This document shows, piece by piece, positions 35,577 to 44,770 of a DNA stretch of 64,000 nucleotides. Source of the DNA: Maribacter sp. PR1. Lineage in GTDB: Bacteria > Bacteroidota > Bacteroidia > Flavobacteriales > Flavobacteriaceae. Position 1 is the stretch's first letter. Each line of letters opens with the position of its first letter. Both the position numbers and the translations under genes were made by a program. The stretch is from contig NZ_JAQPCG010000001.1 in assembly GCF_028464145.1 (NCBI RefSeq), positions 682,001 to 746,000 of the forward strand, read 5' to 3'. Under the pieces are notes generated by a model that did no database searches, was not told the origin of the DNA, and was given only the letters and a program-made list of their open reading frames with translations.

Positions 35577-36785
35577 TTGCAAAACGTGCCCAAACCAGCT
35601 ACCATACAGGAGAGAATGCAACAACTAGGCTGCTGTGTTCTAATACCTACCTACAACAATGAAAAGTCATTGGCTAGGGTTTTACAGGACGTTCTGGACT
35701 ATACCACAAATATTATAGTCGTAAACGATGGGGCAACGGATAACACCAAAGAAATACTAAAAGGATTCCCCGAAGTAGAACAAATCCACTTTGAAAAAAA
35801 TCAGGGTAAGGGAAAGGCATTAAAGTCAGGCTTTAAAAAGGCTCTGGAGAAAGGTTATCAATTTTCCATTACCATGGACTCGGATGGTCAACACTTTGCA
35901 GAGGATATCCCTATTTTTCTAGATGCATTGGAGGAGGAACCCAACAAAAATATCCTTTACATAGGTGCTCGAAATATGAACCAAGCGGACGTTCCCGGAA
36001 AAAGCAGTTTTGGAAATAAGTTTTCCAATTTTTGGTTTTGGTTTGAGACCGGTACTTGGCTTCAGGATACCCAATGTGGGTTTCGTCTTTATCCGCTAAG
36101 GGAAATTGATAAACTTCGCCTATACACGCCAAAATTCGAATTTGAAATAGAGGTTATCGTTAAAGCCGCTTGGCAAGGTACTTTGGTAAAAAATGTTCCC
36201 GTTAAAATATTATATGATGACGTGGACCGTGTATCCCATTTTAGAACGGTTCCGGATTTTACCCGTATAAGCATCCTAAATACATGGTTTGTCCTGGTGA
36301 CTATTTTCTATATAAAACCCAGGGATTTCTTTCGAAAAATCAAAAAAAAGGGATTCAAGAAATTTCTTCTGAACGATGTATTAGGCAGTAACGATTCACC
36401 ATTAAAAAAAGCATCTTCGATTACTTTGGGAGTATTTGTAGGGCTGAGCCCATTTTGGGGTTTGCATACCCTCTTGGTGCTTTTTTTATCCTTTATTCTT
36501 AAACTTAACAAGCCCATCGCCTTTGCATTTTCCAATGTCAGCCTCCCGCCTTTTATCCCATTTATTGTATTGGGAAGTTTGCAAACAGGAAGTTGGATAT
36601 TGGGAGAATCCTATTCTTTTTCACTGGACTCCATCAATAAAAATTTCGATTTTTTAACCCATCTGAAGGCATACCTCATTGGGAGTTTTGTATTGGCGGT
36701 CGTAGGTGCCATAATTGTTGGAGGAATAGGCTATCTTACCCTTACATACTTTGGAAAGCGGAAAATAGCCGTTAATAATGGGTGA
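35577..36785 (+). CDS. GT2 family glycosyltransferase fused to DUF2062
   Basis: A 402-residue fusion. Residues about 18-235 form a GT-A glycosyltransferase: CCVLIPTYNNEKSLARVL, IVVNDGATDN, and the metal-binding-type TMDSDGQH. Residues about 255-395 form a DUF2062 domain with several membrane helices (ITLGVFVGLSPFWGLHTLLVLFLSFILKL ends past 20 residues, so only its start is quoted here: ITLGVFVGLSPFWG). The start is uncertain: TTG 35577, GTG 35586 or ATG 35616 (MQQLGCCV) are all possible. GT2-DUF2062 proteins are frequent in flexirubin clusters, but a sugar on flexirubin is not generally reported, so the acceptor is unclear. It overlaps the MMPL gene by eight bases. Confidence 0.86.
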   Translation: MQNVPKPATIQERMQQLGCCVLIPTYNNEKSLARVLQDVLDYTTNIIVVNDGATDNTKEILKGFPEVEQIHFEKNQGKGKALKSGFKKALEKGYQFSITMDSDGQHFAEDIPIFLDALEEEPNKNILYIGARNMNQADVPGKSSFGNKFSNFWFWFETGTWLQDTQCGFRLYPLREIDKLRLYTPKFEFEIEVIVKAAWQGTLVKNVPVKILYDDVDRVSHFRTVPDFTRISILNTWFVLVTIFYIKPRDFFRKIKKKGFKKFLLNDVLGSNDSPLKKASSITLGVFVGLSPFWGLHTLLVLFLSFILKLNKPIAFAFSNVSLPPFIPFIVLGSLQTGSWILGESYSFSLDSINKNFDFLTHLKAYLIGSFVLAVVGAIIVGGIGYLTLTYFGKRKIAVNNG

Positions 36786-39700
36786 TCTCTTTTTTAGGAT
36801 ATATCGGAATATAAAGAACAATAGGATAGCCAGCGTATCGGTACTATTGCTAATTCTTGGTGCACTTGTATTTTCCGCTACCAATGTGCAATTCAAGGAT
36901 GACATTACCGCACTGATTCCTTCAAATCCAGAGACAAGGCGAATTCAAAAGGTATTAAAATCTATCGCTTTTACGGATAAAATTATCGTCAATATTGAAA
37001 GACCGCAAGAAACCTCCATAGATGAATTCACGCAATCTGCTTCAGATTTTCTGGATAGTCTCCAAAAAAAGTATCCAGAATACATAAAGAGTATCCAAGG
37101 CAAAGTAGATGACGCCCAAGTTCTGAACACTTTCGATTTGGTCTATAATCATCTTCCACTTTTTTTGGATGAAGAAGATTATGCGGCCATAGACCGAAAA
37201 CTTAGAAGTGATAGTATCCAGTCTCAAATGGAGCAAAATTACCGCACCCTGGTATCCCCCTCTGGAATCATCGCTAAGAAAAGCATTTTAAAGGATCCCT
37301 TGGGCCTATCGTTCATTGCCCTTAAAAAACTACAAAAACTGGGGGTAGCAGAAGATTTCAAATTAAAGAACGGTTTTTTACTGAATAAGGAAGAAACCAA
37401 TATTCTACTTTTTATCACCCCTGTAAACCCTTCAAGTGCAACCGTTGAAAACCAACCTCTTGCAGCAGGGTTATATAATTTAAAAGAACAGCTATACGCC
37501 AAGTACGGGAATAACATACATGTTTCATTTTTTGGGGCGGCCTTGGTTGCTGTAGCCAATGCACAACAAGTTAAAAACGATATCATTTTTACCGTGAGCA
37601 TTGCCATGGCAATCCTGCTCATTTTGTTGATGTTGTTCTATAAGAGGGTTACCCTGCCTTTAATATTGTTCACTCCTACCCTATTTGGAGCGCTACTCGC
37701 TATATCCTTTTTAGCACTGACAAGGGAATACATTTCTGCCGTTTCTTTAGGTATTGGAGCCATTCTCTTGGGAGTAACGTTGGATTATGCCCTTCACATC
37801 CTAACCCATATTAGAAAAGGAGAGGAATTACAACTCTTGTACCGGGAGGTTGCCCCCTCTATCCTTATGAGTAGCCTAACAACGGCCTCGGCCTTCTTAT
37901 GCCTTTTGTTTTTAGAGTCACAAGCCCTGCAGGATTTGGGCATATTCGCTTCAATAAGCGTTGTAGGTTCCGCTATCTTTTCTTTGTTATTTATACCGCA
38001 GGTGTATGTTTTTGAGGGACATAAAGAAAGAAAAACGACAGTTCTGGAAAAAGTTGCGGCCTTCGAATTTCAAAAAAGCAAATGGGCGATTGGCATACTA
38101 ACCCTAGGGTTTATTCTAAGTATATTTTATTATAACCGGGTAACCTTCAATCAGGATATTAGCAAGCTGAACTATGAATCGGAAGTTTTAATCGAGGCAC
38201 GTAAAAAACTGGAATCCCTAACCGATTTGGAATCCAAATCGGTCTATCTTTCTACGTATGGGGAGCAACAGGAAAATGTTTTACAGCGAAACGATGCTAT
38301 TTTCGAAAACTTAAAAGCACTGAAACGGAACGGGACCCTAATTAATTTCACTTCGGTGTCCAGTTTGATAAAATCAGAGAGAACCCAGAACAAAAAGATT
38401 GAACGTTGGCAGCAATTTTGGACGAATCCCAAAATGGATTCCCTACAAATTGAAATCAATGAAAACGCAGAAAATTTAGGGTTTAAAACCAGTACTTTTC
38501 AATCGTTTTACGATTGGCTCCAGACGGATTTTGACCCCATGGAACTATCAGAATTCAAGGATATTCCTGCCCTTAGTGTTGATGACTACATCGTCAAGGA
38601 TAGTACGGGAACAACCGTCACCTCATTGATCAAACTTAATGACGATAAATACGATCAGCTAAAACCCCATTTTTCCGAAGAGGAAAATACCCTGTTGATC
38701 AATAGAAAAGAGGTCAATGAATCCTTTCTGGGAACGCTAAAAAGAGATTTCAACAGGTTGCTCTGGCTATCCTTTGTCACCGTGGTATTGATTCTTGCCT
38801 TGTTCTATAGAAGCCTGTCCCTAACCTTGGTAACGGCCGTTCCAATTTTTCTAACGTGGTTTCTGACCGTCGGCGTAATGGGCGTGTTGGGCATTGAATT
38901 CAATATATTCAATATTATTATCTGCAGTTTCATTTTTGGCCTCGGGGTAGACTATAGCATTTTTGTTACCAATGGATTATTGCTGGAACATCAAACGGGA
39001 ATCAAATCCCTACCGACCCATAAGACCTCCATTATCCTTTCGGTCATTACGACAATTGCTAGCGTAGGCGTCATGATTTTCGCCAAACACCCGGCACTCT
39101 ACGCTATTTCCCGGGTATCCTTAATTGGTATTTTCTCTGCGGCCTTTGTTGCCTTTACCATACAACCCTCATTGTTCCGGCTTTTTATAGGCAATCGAAA
39201 TAAGCGGCCGATTTCTTTACGATATTTTATCCATTCTGTACTGTCATTTTTGTATTTCGGCTTGGGCGGAATATTCTTTTCCATCTATGCGTGGATTGTC
39301 ACCCTTTTCAATCCCAATCAAGCAAAAAAACAAAATCTTGGGTTCCACAAGGCAGTCTCCAAATTGATGAAATCGGTTTTATATACCAACCCTTTCGTTA
39401 AAAAGCAGGTATTGAATCCTTCAAAGGAAACTTTTGAAAAACCGGCCATGTTGATTGCCAACCATACTTCTTTTCTGGATATTTTATGCATCGGAATGCT
39501 ACATCCCAAGATTATCTTTTTAGTGAACGATTGGGTATACAACTCTCCTATTTTTGGGAAAGCCGCCAAATTAGCGGGAGCCTACCCCGTTTCCGGAGGT
39601 GTGGAAAATGGCGAGGCTTATCTACAGCAAAAATTAGAACAAGGGTTTTCCATCATAGCTTTTCCAGAGGGTACGCGCTCCACAAGTAACAAGATCAAAA

Positions 39701-40461
39701 GGTTTCATAAGGGTGCTTTTTATTTGGCCGAAAAATTTCAGTTGGACCTCATCCCCATATTGATTCATGGTAATTCAGAGGTGTTGCCCAAAGGTAGTTT
39801 TGTAATACGGGATGGCAGTATTACAGTGAAAATCATGCCAAGAATACCCTTTGGGGATAAGCGATTTGGAGAAAATTATTCACAACAGGCAAAAAAGATC
39901 GGGGCACAATTTAGAGAAGATTTTAAGGAATTTAGAACGGAAATCGAAGTAGAAGGATATTGGACCAAAACCCTATTGGAAAACTTTAGATTTAAAAATG
40001 ATCATATTTACAAAAAAGTAAAATCCGATTTAAAAGCCAATAGCAAGGCGTATCGGCAATTATTGGAACAGATTCCTCCAAAGGCAGGCATAATACACCT
40101 TACTAAAGATGAGGGGCAACTAGATTTACTTTTATGCTTCGATTCCATGGATAGAAAACTGCATACTTATTTGGAGGATAACGATTCCGCCATTGGCCTT
40201 GAACAAAATTTCCTACTTCAGAAGTATGCCAAGATCACATGTTATACTTCCATGTATGATGCACTTTCAAATACCGCGGATATACTACTTATTAATTTGG
40301 AAAGCTTTTCGTTTTCATCAATAGAAACAAAGAACTTTGAAACCATCATACTGATAAAATCCGGTAGATTCTTGGATTACAAGGAAGTTTTGTCCTCAGA
40401 TTTTTTGGTTACTGGGCAAAATGATAAATTTATTGTTCTTAATAAAAAACCATCAAATTGA
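36778..40461 (+). CDS. MMPL/RND-type exporter fused to PlsC acyltransferase and a C-terminal domain
   Basis: A 1227-residue fusion. Residues 1 to about 850 are an MMPL/RND-like transporter: a first membrane helix near 17-37, a periplasmic domain, then two blocks of five to six helices (about 260-440 and 660-845) separated by a second periplasmic domain. Residues about 880-1080 are a PlsC-type acyltransferase with NHTSFLDI (N-H-x4-D, near 896-901) and FPEGTRS (near 961). The last ~140 residues form an unrecognised alpha/beta domain (HLTKDEGQLDLLLCFD, TADILLINLESF), perhaps a degenerate methyltransferase fold. It is predicted to flip or export pigment and to acylate on the cytoplasmic side. It overlaps the next gene by four bases. 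Confidence 0.92.
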   Translation: MGDLFFRIYRNIKNNRIASVSVLLLILGALVFSATNVQFKDDITALIPSNPETRRIQKVLKSIAFTDKIIVNIERPQETSIDEFTQSASDFLDSLQKKYPEYIKSIQGKVDDAQVLNTFDLVYNHLPLFLDEEDYAAIDRKLRSDSIQSQMEQNYRTLVSPSGIIAKKSILKDPLGLSFIALKKLQKLGVAEDFKLKNGFLLNKEETNILLFITPVNPSSATVENQPLAAGLYNLKEQLYAKYGNNIHVSFFGAALVAVANAQQVKNDIIFTVSIAMAILLILLMLFYKRVTLPLILFTPTLFGALLAISFLALTREYISAVSLGIGAILLGVTLDYALHILTHIRKGEELQLLYREVAPSILMSSLTTASAFLCLLFLESQALQDLGIFASISVVGSAIFSLLFIPQVYVFEGHKERKTTVLEKVAAFEFQKSKWAIGILTLGFILSIFYYNRVTFNQDISKLNYESEVLIEARKKLESLTDLESKSVYLSTYGEQQENVLQRNDAIFENLKALKRNGTLINFTSVSSLIKSERTQNKKIERWQQFWTNPKMDSLQIEINENAENLGFKTSTFQSFYDWLQTDFDPMELSEFKDIPALSVDDYIVKDSTGTTVTSLIKLNDDKYDQLKPHFSEEENTLLINRKEVNESFLGTLKRDFNRLLWLSFVTVVLILALFYRSLSLTLVTAVPIFLTWFLTVGVMGVLGIEFNIFNIIICSFIFGLGVDYSIFVTNGLLLEHQTGIKSLPTHKTSIILSVITTIASVGVMIFAKHPALYAISRVSLIGIFSAAFVAFTIQPSLFRLFIGNRNKRPISLRYFIHSVLSFLYFGLGGIFFSIYAWIVTLFNPNQAKKQNLGFHKAVSKLMKSVLYTNPFVKKQVLNPSKETFEKPAMLIANHTSFLDILCIGMLHPKIIFLVNDWVYNSPIFGKAAKLAGAYPVSGGVENGEAYLQQKLEQGFSIIAFPEGTRSTSNKIKRFHKGAFYLAEKFQLDLIPILIHGNSEVLPKGSFVIRDGSITVKIMPRIPFGDKRFGENYSQQAKKIGAQFREDFKEFRTEIEVEGYWTKTLLENFRFKNDHIYKKVKSDLKANSKAYRQLLEQIPPKAGIIHLTKDEGQLDLLLCFDSMDRKLHTYLEDNDSAIGLEQNFLLQKYAKITCYTSMYDALSNTADILLINLESFSFSSIETKNFETIILIKSGRFLDYKEVLSSDFLVTGQNDKFIVLNKKPSN

Positions 40462-42008
40462 AAGCGCATTACGATGTCATCATAATCGGGAGTGGTATGG
40501 GAGGCTTGGTAGCCGCCAATATCATGGCTCGTGAAGGACGTAGTGTTTGTGTTTTGGAAAAAAACAACCAATTTGGAGGCAATCTACAGACCTTTGTTAG
40601 GGACAGGACCATTTTCGATACTGGAGTACACTATATAGGAGGACTTTCACCAGGTCAAAATCTATATCGCTATTTTGACTATCTAGGCATTTTGGACGGA
40701 CTTCATTTGAAAAGAATGAATCGGGATGGTTTTGACATCATCACCTTTGATAATGATGATACCATTTATCCCCATGCCCAGGGCTACGATAATTTTACCG
40801 CCCAATTGGTTGAGAAATTTCCAGAGGAAAAAAAGGCCATAGAAAGCTATTGCGAAAAGCTTCAAGCCATTTGTAACAAGTTTCCTTTATATAATTTGGA
40901 AGAGGGCAAGCCCTATGGCAATGATCCTGAGATATTTCAACAAACCGCAAAGGCATACATTGAAAGTATTACCAGGAATGAAAAGTTGAGGGCGGTTTTA
41001 GCAGGCTCCAACCTATTATATGCAGGGGACCCTGACAAAACGCCGCTTTACGTCCATGCGCTATCCATTAATTCATACATTGAAAGTGCTTACCGCTGTG
41101 CGGACGGTGGAAGCCAAATCACCAAATTATTGGTACGAAGGCTAAAGGAAAATGGAGGGGAAGTCTACAAACATAGTGAGGTTGTAGATATGACCTGTAA
41201 GGACAAGAAGCTAGAATCCGTAACCATAAAAAATGGCAATACCGTCTCAGGGGACATCTTTATATCCAATATTGAACCCAAGCATACGTTACGGATGATC
41301 GGGGAAGAACATTTTAGGAAATCGTACACCAGGCGTATTCAAGATATGGAAAGTATTATATCCGCCTTTAGTATTCATATCGTACTTAAGCCCAAAACGT
41401 TCAAATATCTGAACAAAAACTATTATCATTTTAAGGATTACAGAAAAATTTGGGAGGCCCATAATTACACTGAGCAGACTTGGCCAGAAACCTATATGGT
41501 TTCCATGGGTGTGCGCAAGCATCAAGATGAATGGGGTGAGCAACTTACGGCCATCACGTATATGAGGTATGAAGAGGTAAAGGAATGGGAAGACACTTTT
41601 AATACGGTGGCCCAAAAAAATGACCGGGGAAAGACCTATGAGGCATTCAAAAAATACAAAGCGGAAATCTTCCTAAAAGAATTAGAAAAAAAGTTCCCCA
41701 ATATTAGGGAGTGTATTCAATCTGTACATGCTTCCACTCCCCTGTCCTATCGGGATTATATTGGCAACCACAAAGGGTCTATGTATGGATACGTTAAAGA
41801 TGTAAACGAACCCTTGAAGTCCTTTATATCACCCAGAACAAAAATAGAAAACTTGTTTTTAACGGGACAAAGCTTGAATATGCATGGTATTCTCGGCGTA
41901 ACCATAAGTGGTGTAGTCACCTGCTCCGAAATATTGGGTGGAGCCTCTCTGATCGAGAAGATAACCGATGCACATTCTAAAAAGTCCAATGATAAAATCA
42001 CAGTATAA
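40458..42008 (+). CDS. Phytoene desaturase (CrtI)-like FAD oxidoreductase
   Basis: A 516-residue flavoprotein. The FAD-binding fold begins at once (YDVIIIGSGMGGLVAANIMA, then EKNNQFGGNLQTF), and the C-terminal FAD signature is NLFLTGQSLNMHGILGVTISG, the usual CrtI/CrtO/carotene isomerase arrangement. In this context it may oxidise or isomerise the conjugated polyene or the resorcinol precursor. Carotenoid synthesis itself is not encoded nearby. The start is a TTG that overlaps the MMPL stop by four bases (TTGA), and its own stop overlaps the cupin gene's ATG by one base. Confidence 0.88.
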   Translation: MKAHYDVIIIGSGMGGLVAANIMAREGRSVCVLEKNNQFGGNLQTFVRDRTIFDTGVHYIGGLSPGQNLYRYFDYLGILDGLHLKRMNRDGFDIITFDNDDTIYPHAQGYDNFTAQLVEKFPEEKKAIESYCEKLQAICNKFPLYNLEEGKPYGNDPEIFQQTAKAYIESITRNEKLRAVLAGSNLLYAGDPDKTPLYVHALSINSYIESAYRCADGGSQITKLLVRRLKENGGEVYKHSEVVDMTCKDKKLESVTIKNGNTVSGDIFISNIEPKHTLRMIGEEHFRKSYTRRIQDMESIISAFSIHIVLKPKTFKYLNKNYYHFKDYRKIWEAHNYTEQTWPETYMVSMGVRKHQDEWGEQLTAITYMRYEEVKEWEDTFNTVAQKNDRGKTYEAFKKYKAEIFLKELEKKFPNIRECIQSVHASTPLSYRDYIGNHKGSMYGYVKDVNEPLKSFISPRTKIENLFLTGQSLNMHGILGVTISGVVTCSEILGGASLIEKITDAHSKKSNDKITV

Positions 42009-42883
42009 TGGGAACGTTCAAGACGACTCCAATTACCGTATTGGAAACCATTTCTAAGGAAGATTTCGTTGAAAATTATTACAAGCCCCAAAAGCCGGTT
42101 TTACTTAAGGGCCTGACCAAGGATTGGCCAGCGTATAAAAAATGGACCCTTGACTATATACAGAACAAAGCCGGGGACCAAATGGTACCCCTCTATAACA
42201 ACGAACCTGCCAAGGACAAGCAAAGTGTTTATGCTCCTGTAGAGGAAATGAAACTGGCCGATTATATTGAAATTCTAAAGACCAAACCTACAGATCTAAG
42301 AATTTTCTTTTACGAAATATTGAAGAAAATGCCCGATTTAGTCAACGATTTCGAATATCCGGACATAGGCCTAAAATTCTTCAAAAAATTACCCGCGCTC
42401 TTTTTCGGTGGTGGTGAATCCAAGGTATTTATGCATTATGATATCGACTTGCCCGATAGCATGCATTTTCATTTTGACGGTCATAAACATGTGACTCTTT
42501 TCTCCCCTGAACAGACAAAATACCTCTATCGGGTTCCTTATTCCATCCATAATCTGGAATCCATTGATATGGACGATCCCGATTTTAAAAAGTATCCTGC
42601 CCTACAATATGCTGAAGGTGTCACCGCCAACATGGAACATGGAGACGCCCTTTTTATGCCTAGTGGTTATTGGCACTATATAAAATATCTGGACGGAGGT
42701 TTTTCCATGACCTTACGTGCGCTTCCCAGAAGTCCCCTAAAATTCGCCAATATGCTCTATAATGTGGTGATCATGAGAAATATTGACAATTTTACCAGGA
42801 AATATTGGGGTCAAAAATGGTTAGATTATAAGGATAGAAGGGCCATAGAGAAAACGCATAAGAACATCCTTAATCTTACTTAA
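42008..42883 (+). CDS. JmjC/cupin_8-like oxygenase candidate
   Basis: A 291-residue cupin-like protein with the JmjC-type iron site complete: His143-x-Asp145 in VFMHYDIDLPD and His223 in MPSGYWHYIKY, the latter preceded by HGDALF, as in FIH-type 2-oxoglutarate oxygenases. It also has the family N-terminus (EDFVENYYKPQKPVLLKGL, like the FxxxYxxxxxPVxxxG pattern). This predicts an Fe(II)/2-oxoglutarate hydroxylase, perhaps acting on the pigment or on a pathway protein. No signal peptide. It is tied to its neighbours by a one-base overlap upstream and zero gap downstream. Confidence 0.84.
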   Translation: MGTFKTTPITVLETISKEDFVENYYKPQKPVLLKGLTKDWPAYKKWTLDYIQNKAGDQMVPLYNNEPAKDKQSVYAPVEEMKLADYIEILKTKPTDLRIFFYEILKKMPDLVNDFEYPDIGLKFFKKLPALFFGGGESKVFMHYDIDLPDSMHFHFDGHKHVTLFSPEQTKYLYRVPYSIHNLESIDMDDPDFKKYPALQYAEGVTANMEHGDALFMPSGYWHYIKYLDGGFSMTLRALPRSPLKFANMLYNVVIMRNIDNFTRKYWGQKWLDYKDRRAIEKTHKNILNLT

Positions 42884-44545
42884 TTGGGAAAACCAAAAAT
42901 ACTATACCGTGCAATTACACTAATTCTAAGTATAGGTGTTCTTTCCTCTTGTGGGGTTAGGAAATCCCTACTGGAAAAACCGGATATCGCCGCCTACGAA
43001 ACTCAAATTCCCGAGCGAAAAAAAATCAATGATTCCACCTATAACATAGCCGATAATTTTCTACGAAAGAATAAACAAGGGCTTTGGGAACTCCACGTGA
43101 GTGGAAATCCTTTGGAATTGGGTTTAAAAACGGGAAGCCTTACCCAAGAATTGTTTAACGAACAGGAGGATATTTTCGTTAAGAAGATAGATGATTTGGT
43201 GCCCTCCAAGGGCTATCAAAATTTACTGAGAAAGTTCTTGGCATGGTTCAACCGGAAAATGTACCTCAACATAGATGCCCAATATAAAACGGAGCTTTAT
43301 GGAATATCCAAATATGCCTCTCCGGATTATGACTATATCGCCAAGCCCTATCAGCGCGTCATGTATTTCCATGGAGCACATGATATAGGCCATGCACTTC
43401 AGGATTTGGCTTTGGTGGGTTGTTCTTCCTTCGCTGCTTGGGGCGACAAGACCAAAGACGGAAAATTATTGATTGGAAGGAATTTCGATTTTTATGCAGG
43501 TGACGAATTCGCCAAGAACAAAATAATTGCTTTTATAGAACCACAGAATGGACACAAATTCATGTCGGTAACCTGGGGCGGTATGATCGGAGTGGTCTCC
43601 GGAATGAACGACCAAGGACTTACCGTAACCATCAACGCCGGAAAGTCCCAATTTCCATTGATTGCCAAGACTCCGGTTTCATTGGTCACACGGGAAATTT
43701 TGCAATATGCTTCTACCATCGACGAAGCTATTGCCATTGCCAAGAAGAGAGAGGTATTTGTCTCGGAATCGATATTCGTGGGTAGTGCCAAGGATAAAAA
43801 AGCAGCCATCATAGAGGTATCGCCACAAAATTTTGGTGTCTATGAAGTAGAAAACAACAATCAGTTAATTTGTTCAAACCACTTCCAAAGTGCTGCCTAT
43901 GCCAATGACAAAAAAAATCAGAAACATATTTTGGAAAGTCATTCGCAGTATAGATACGAACGCATGGAAGAGCTGTTGGAAGAAACTTCCAAAGTAAATC
44001 CTACCGAAGTGGTTTCCATTTTAAGGGATAAACAGGGTTTGGACGAGGAGCAAATAGGGTACGGAAATGAAAAGGCCTTGAATCAATTGTTGGCGCATCA
44101 TGGTATTGTTTTTCAACCGGAAGATTTATTGGTCTGGGTTTCCAGCAATCCCTATCAACTGGGTGAATTTGTAGCGTATGATTTAAAAGAAGTTTTTAAC
44201 CTTCCCAAGGTAACGAATCGGCCTATCGCGCAGACCGACCTGAATATCCCTAAAGACCCTTTTTTACAAAGTGAGGCTTATAAAAATTATGAGCGGTACA
44301 GAATGTTGAGGGATGAAATAGAAGATGACATTTCCGAAAAAGACCATATAGACCAATCCCGATTAGAAAATCTGGTTGCACTCAACCCCAATTTTTGGGA
44401 AGGGTATTTTTTGGCCGGAGTATACAATTACAACATGGGATATGATTATGTCGCCTTACAATATTTTGAAAAAGCCCTAGAAAAGGAAATTACTACAGTT
44501 CCCGATATGGAAAACGTCGAAAAATATTTGAAAAAACTGCGCTAG
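42884..44545 (+). CDS. C45-family lipoprotein hydrolase/acyltransferase with TPR-like tail
   Basis: A 553-residue lipoprotein. The signal ends in a lipobox with Cys23 (GVLSSCGVRK). The catalytic domain resembles the C45/Ntn-hydrolase (acyl-CoA:6-APA acyltransferase-like, phospholipase B-like) family. Its key nucleophile is Cys180 in LALVGCSSFAAWGD, followed by GRNFDFYAGDEF and TVTINAGKSQF. C45 enzymes normally mature by cutting just before this Cys. The last ~90 residues are helical and repeat-like (NPNFWEGYFLAGVYNYNMGYDYVALQYF exceeds the quotable length; it begins NPNFWEGYFLAG). It starts with TTG immediately after the cupin stop and is the last gene of the pigment operon. Role inferred: envelope-side acyl transfer or hydrolysis. 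Confidence 0.85.
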   Translation: MGKPKILYRAITLILSIGVLSSCGVRKSLLEKPDIAAYETQIPERKKINDSTYNIADNFLRKNKQGLWELHVSGNPLELGLKTGSLTQELFNEQEDIFVKKIDDLVPSKGYQNLLRKFLAWFNRKMYLNIDAQYKTELYGISKYASPDYDYIAKPYQRVMYFHGAHDIGHALQDLALVGCSSFAAWGDKTKDGKLLIGRNFDFYAGDEFAKNKIIAFIEPQNGHKFMSVTWGGMIGVVSGMNDQGLTVTINAGKSQFPLIAKTPVSLVTREILQYASTIDEAIAIAKKREVFVSESIFVGSAKDKKAAIIEVSPQNFGVYEVENNNQLICSNHFQSAAYANDKKNQKHILESHSQYRYERMEELLEETSKVNPTEVVSILRDKQGLDEEQIGYGNEKALNQLLAHHGIVFQPEDLLVWVSSNPYQLGEFVAYDLKEVFNLPKVTNRPIAQTDLNIPKDPFLQSEAYKNYERYRMLRDEIEDDISEKDHIDQSRLENLVALNPNFWEGYFLAGVYNYNMGYDYVALQYFEKALEKEITTVPDMENVEKYLKKLR

Positions 44546-44619
44546 CAAATTCTCCGCTTACCAGGCAATTACGTGGTATTCAATTTGTTAAAATCAATAA
44601 TAATTAAAACATGTCAGGT

Positions 44620-44707
44620 CTAGCTGTCACATCGAGCGCAGAGGAGATGCGAGACCTTTCTTGGAATAATCTCGTTAAATGTATCCTCGACTGCGATAAG
44701 GGTGACA
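44620..44707. repeat. Dispersed imperfect palindromic repeat
   Basis: The outer bases TGTCAC (44625-44630) and GTGACA (44702-44707) are inverted, and the arms continue as an imperfect inverted repeat (atcgagcgcag ... ctgcgataag). The left part (44620-44641) matches a stretch inside metG at 4216-4237 in 19 of 22 bases. It looks like one of the short tcgagcgcag-type palindromic repeats scattered through Flavobacteriaceae genomes. It occupies much of the 280-base gap (44546-44825) after the pigment operon. The rest of the gap is AT-rich with the ssb terminator at its right end. Confidence 0.7.
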
Positions 44708-44770
44708 TTTGCTGACGATACGGTGTTGTTTGATTTAAAAAAATATGCTTAAAATGAAACTAAAAATAAC

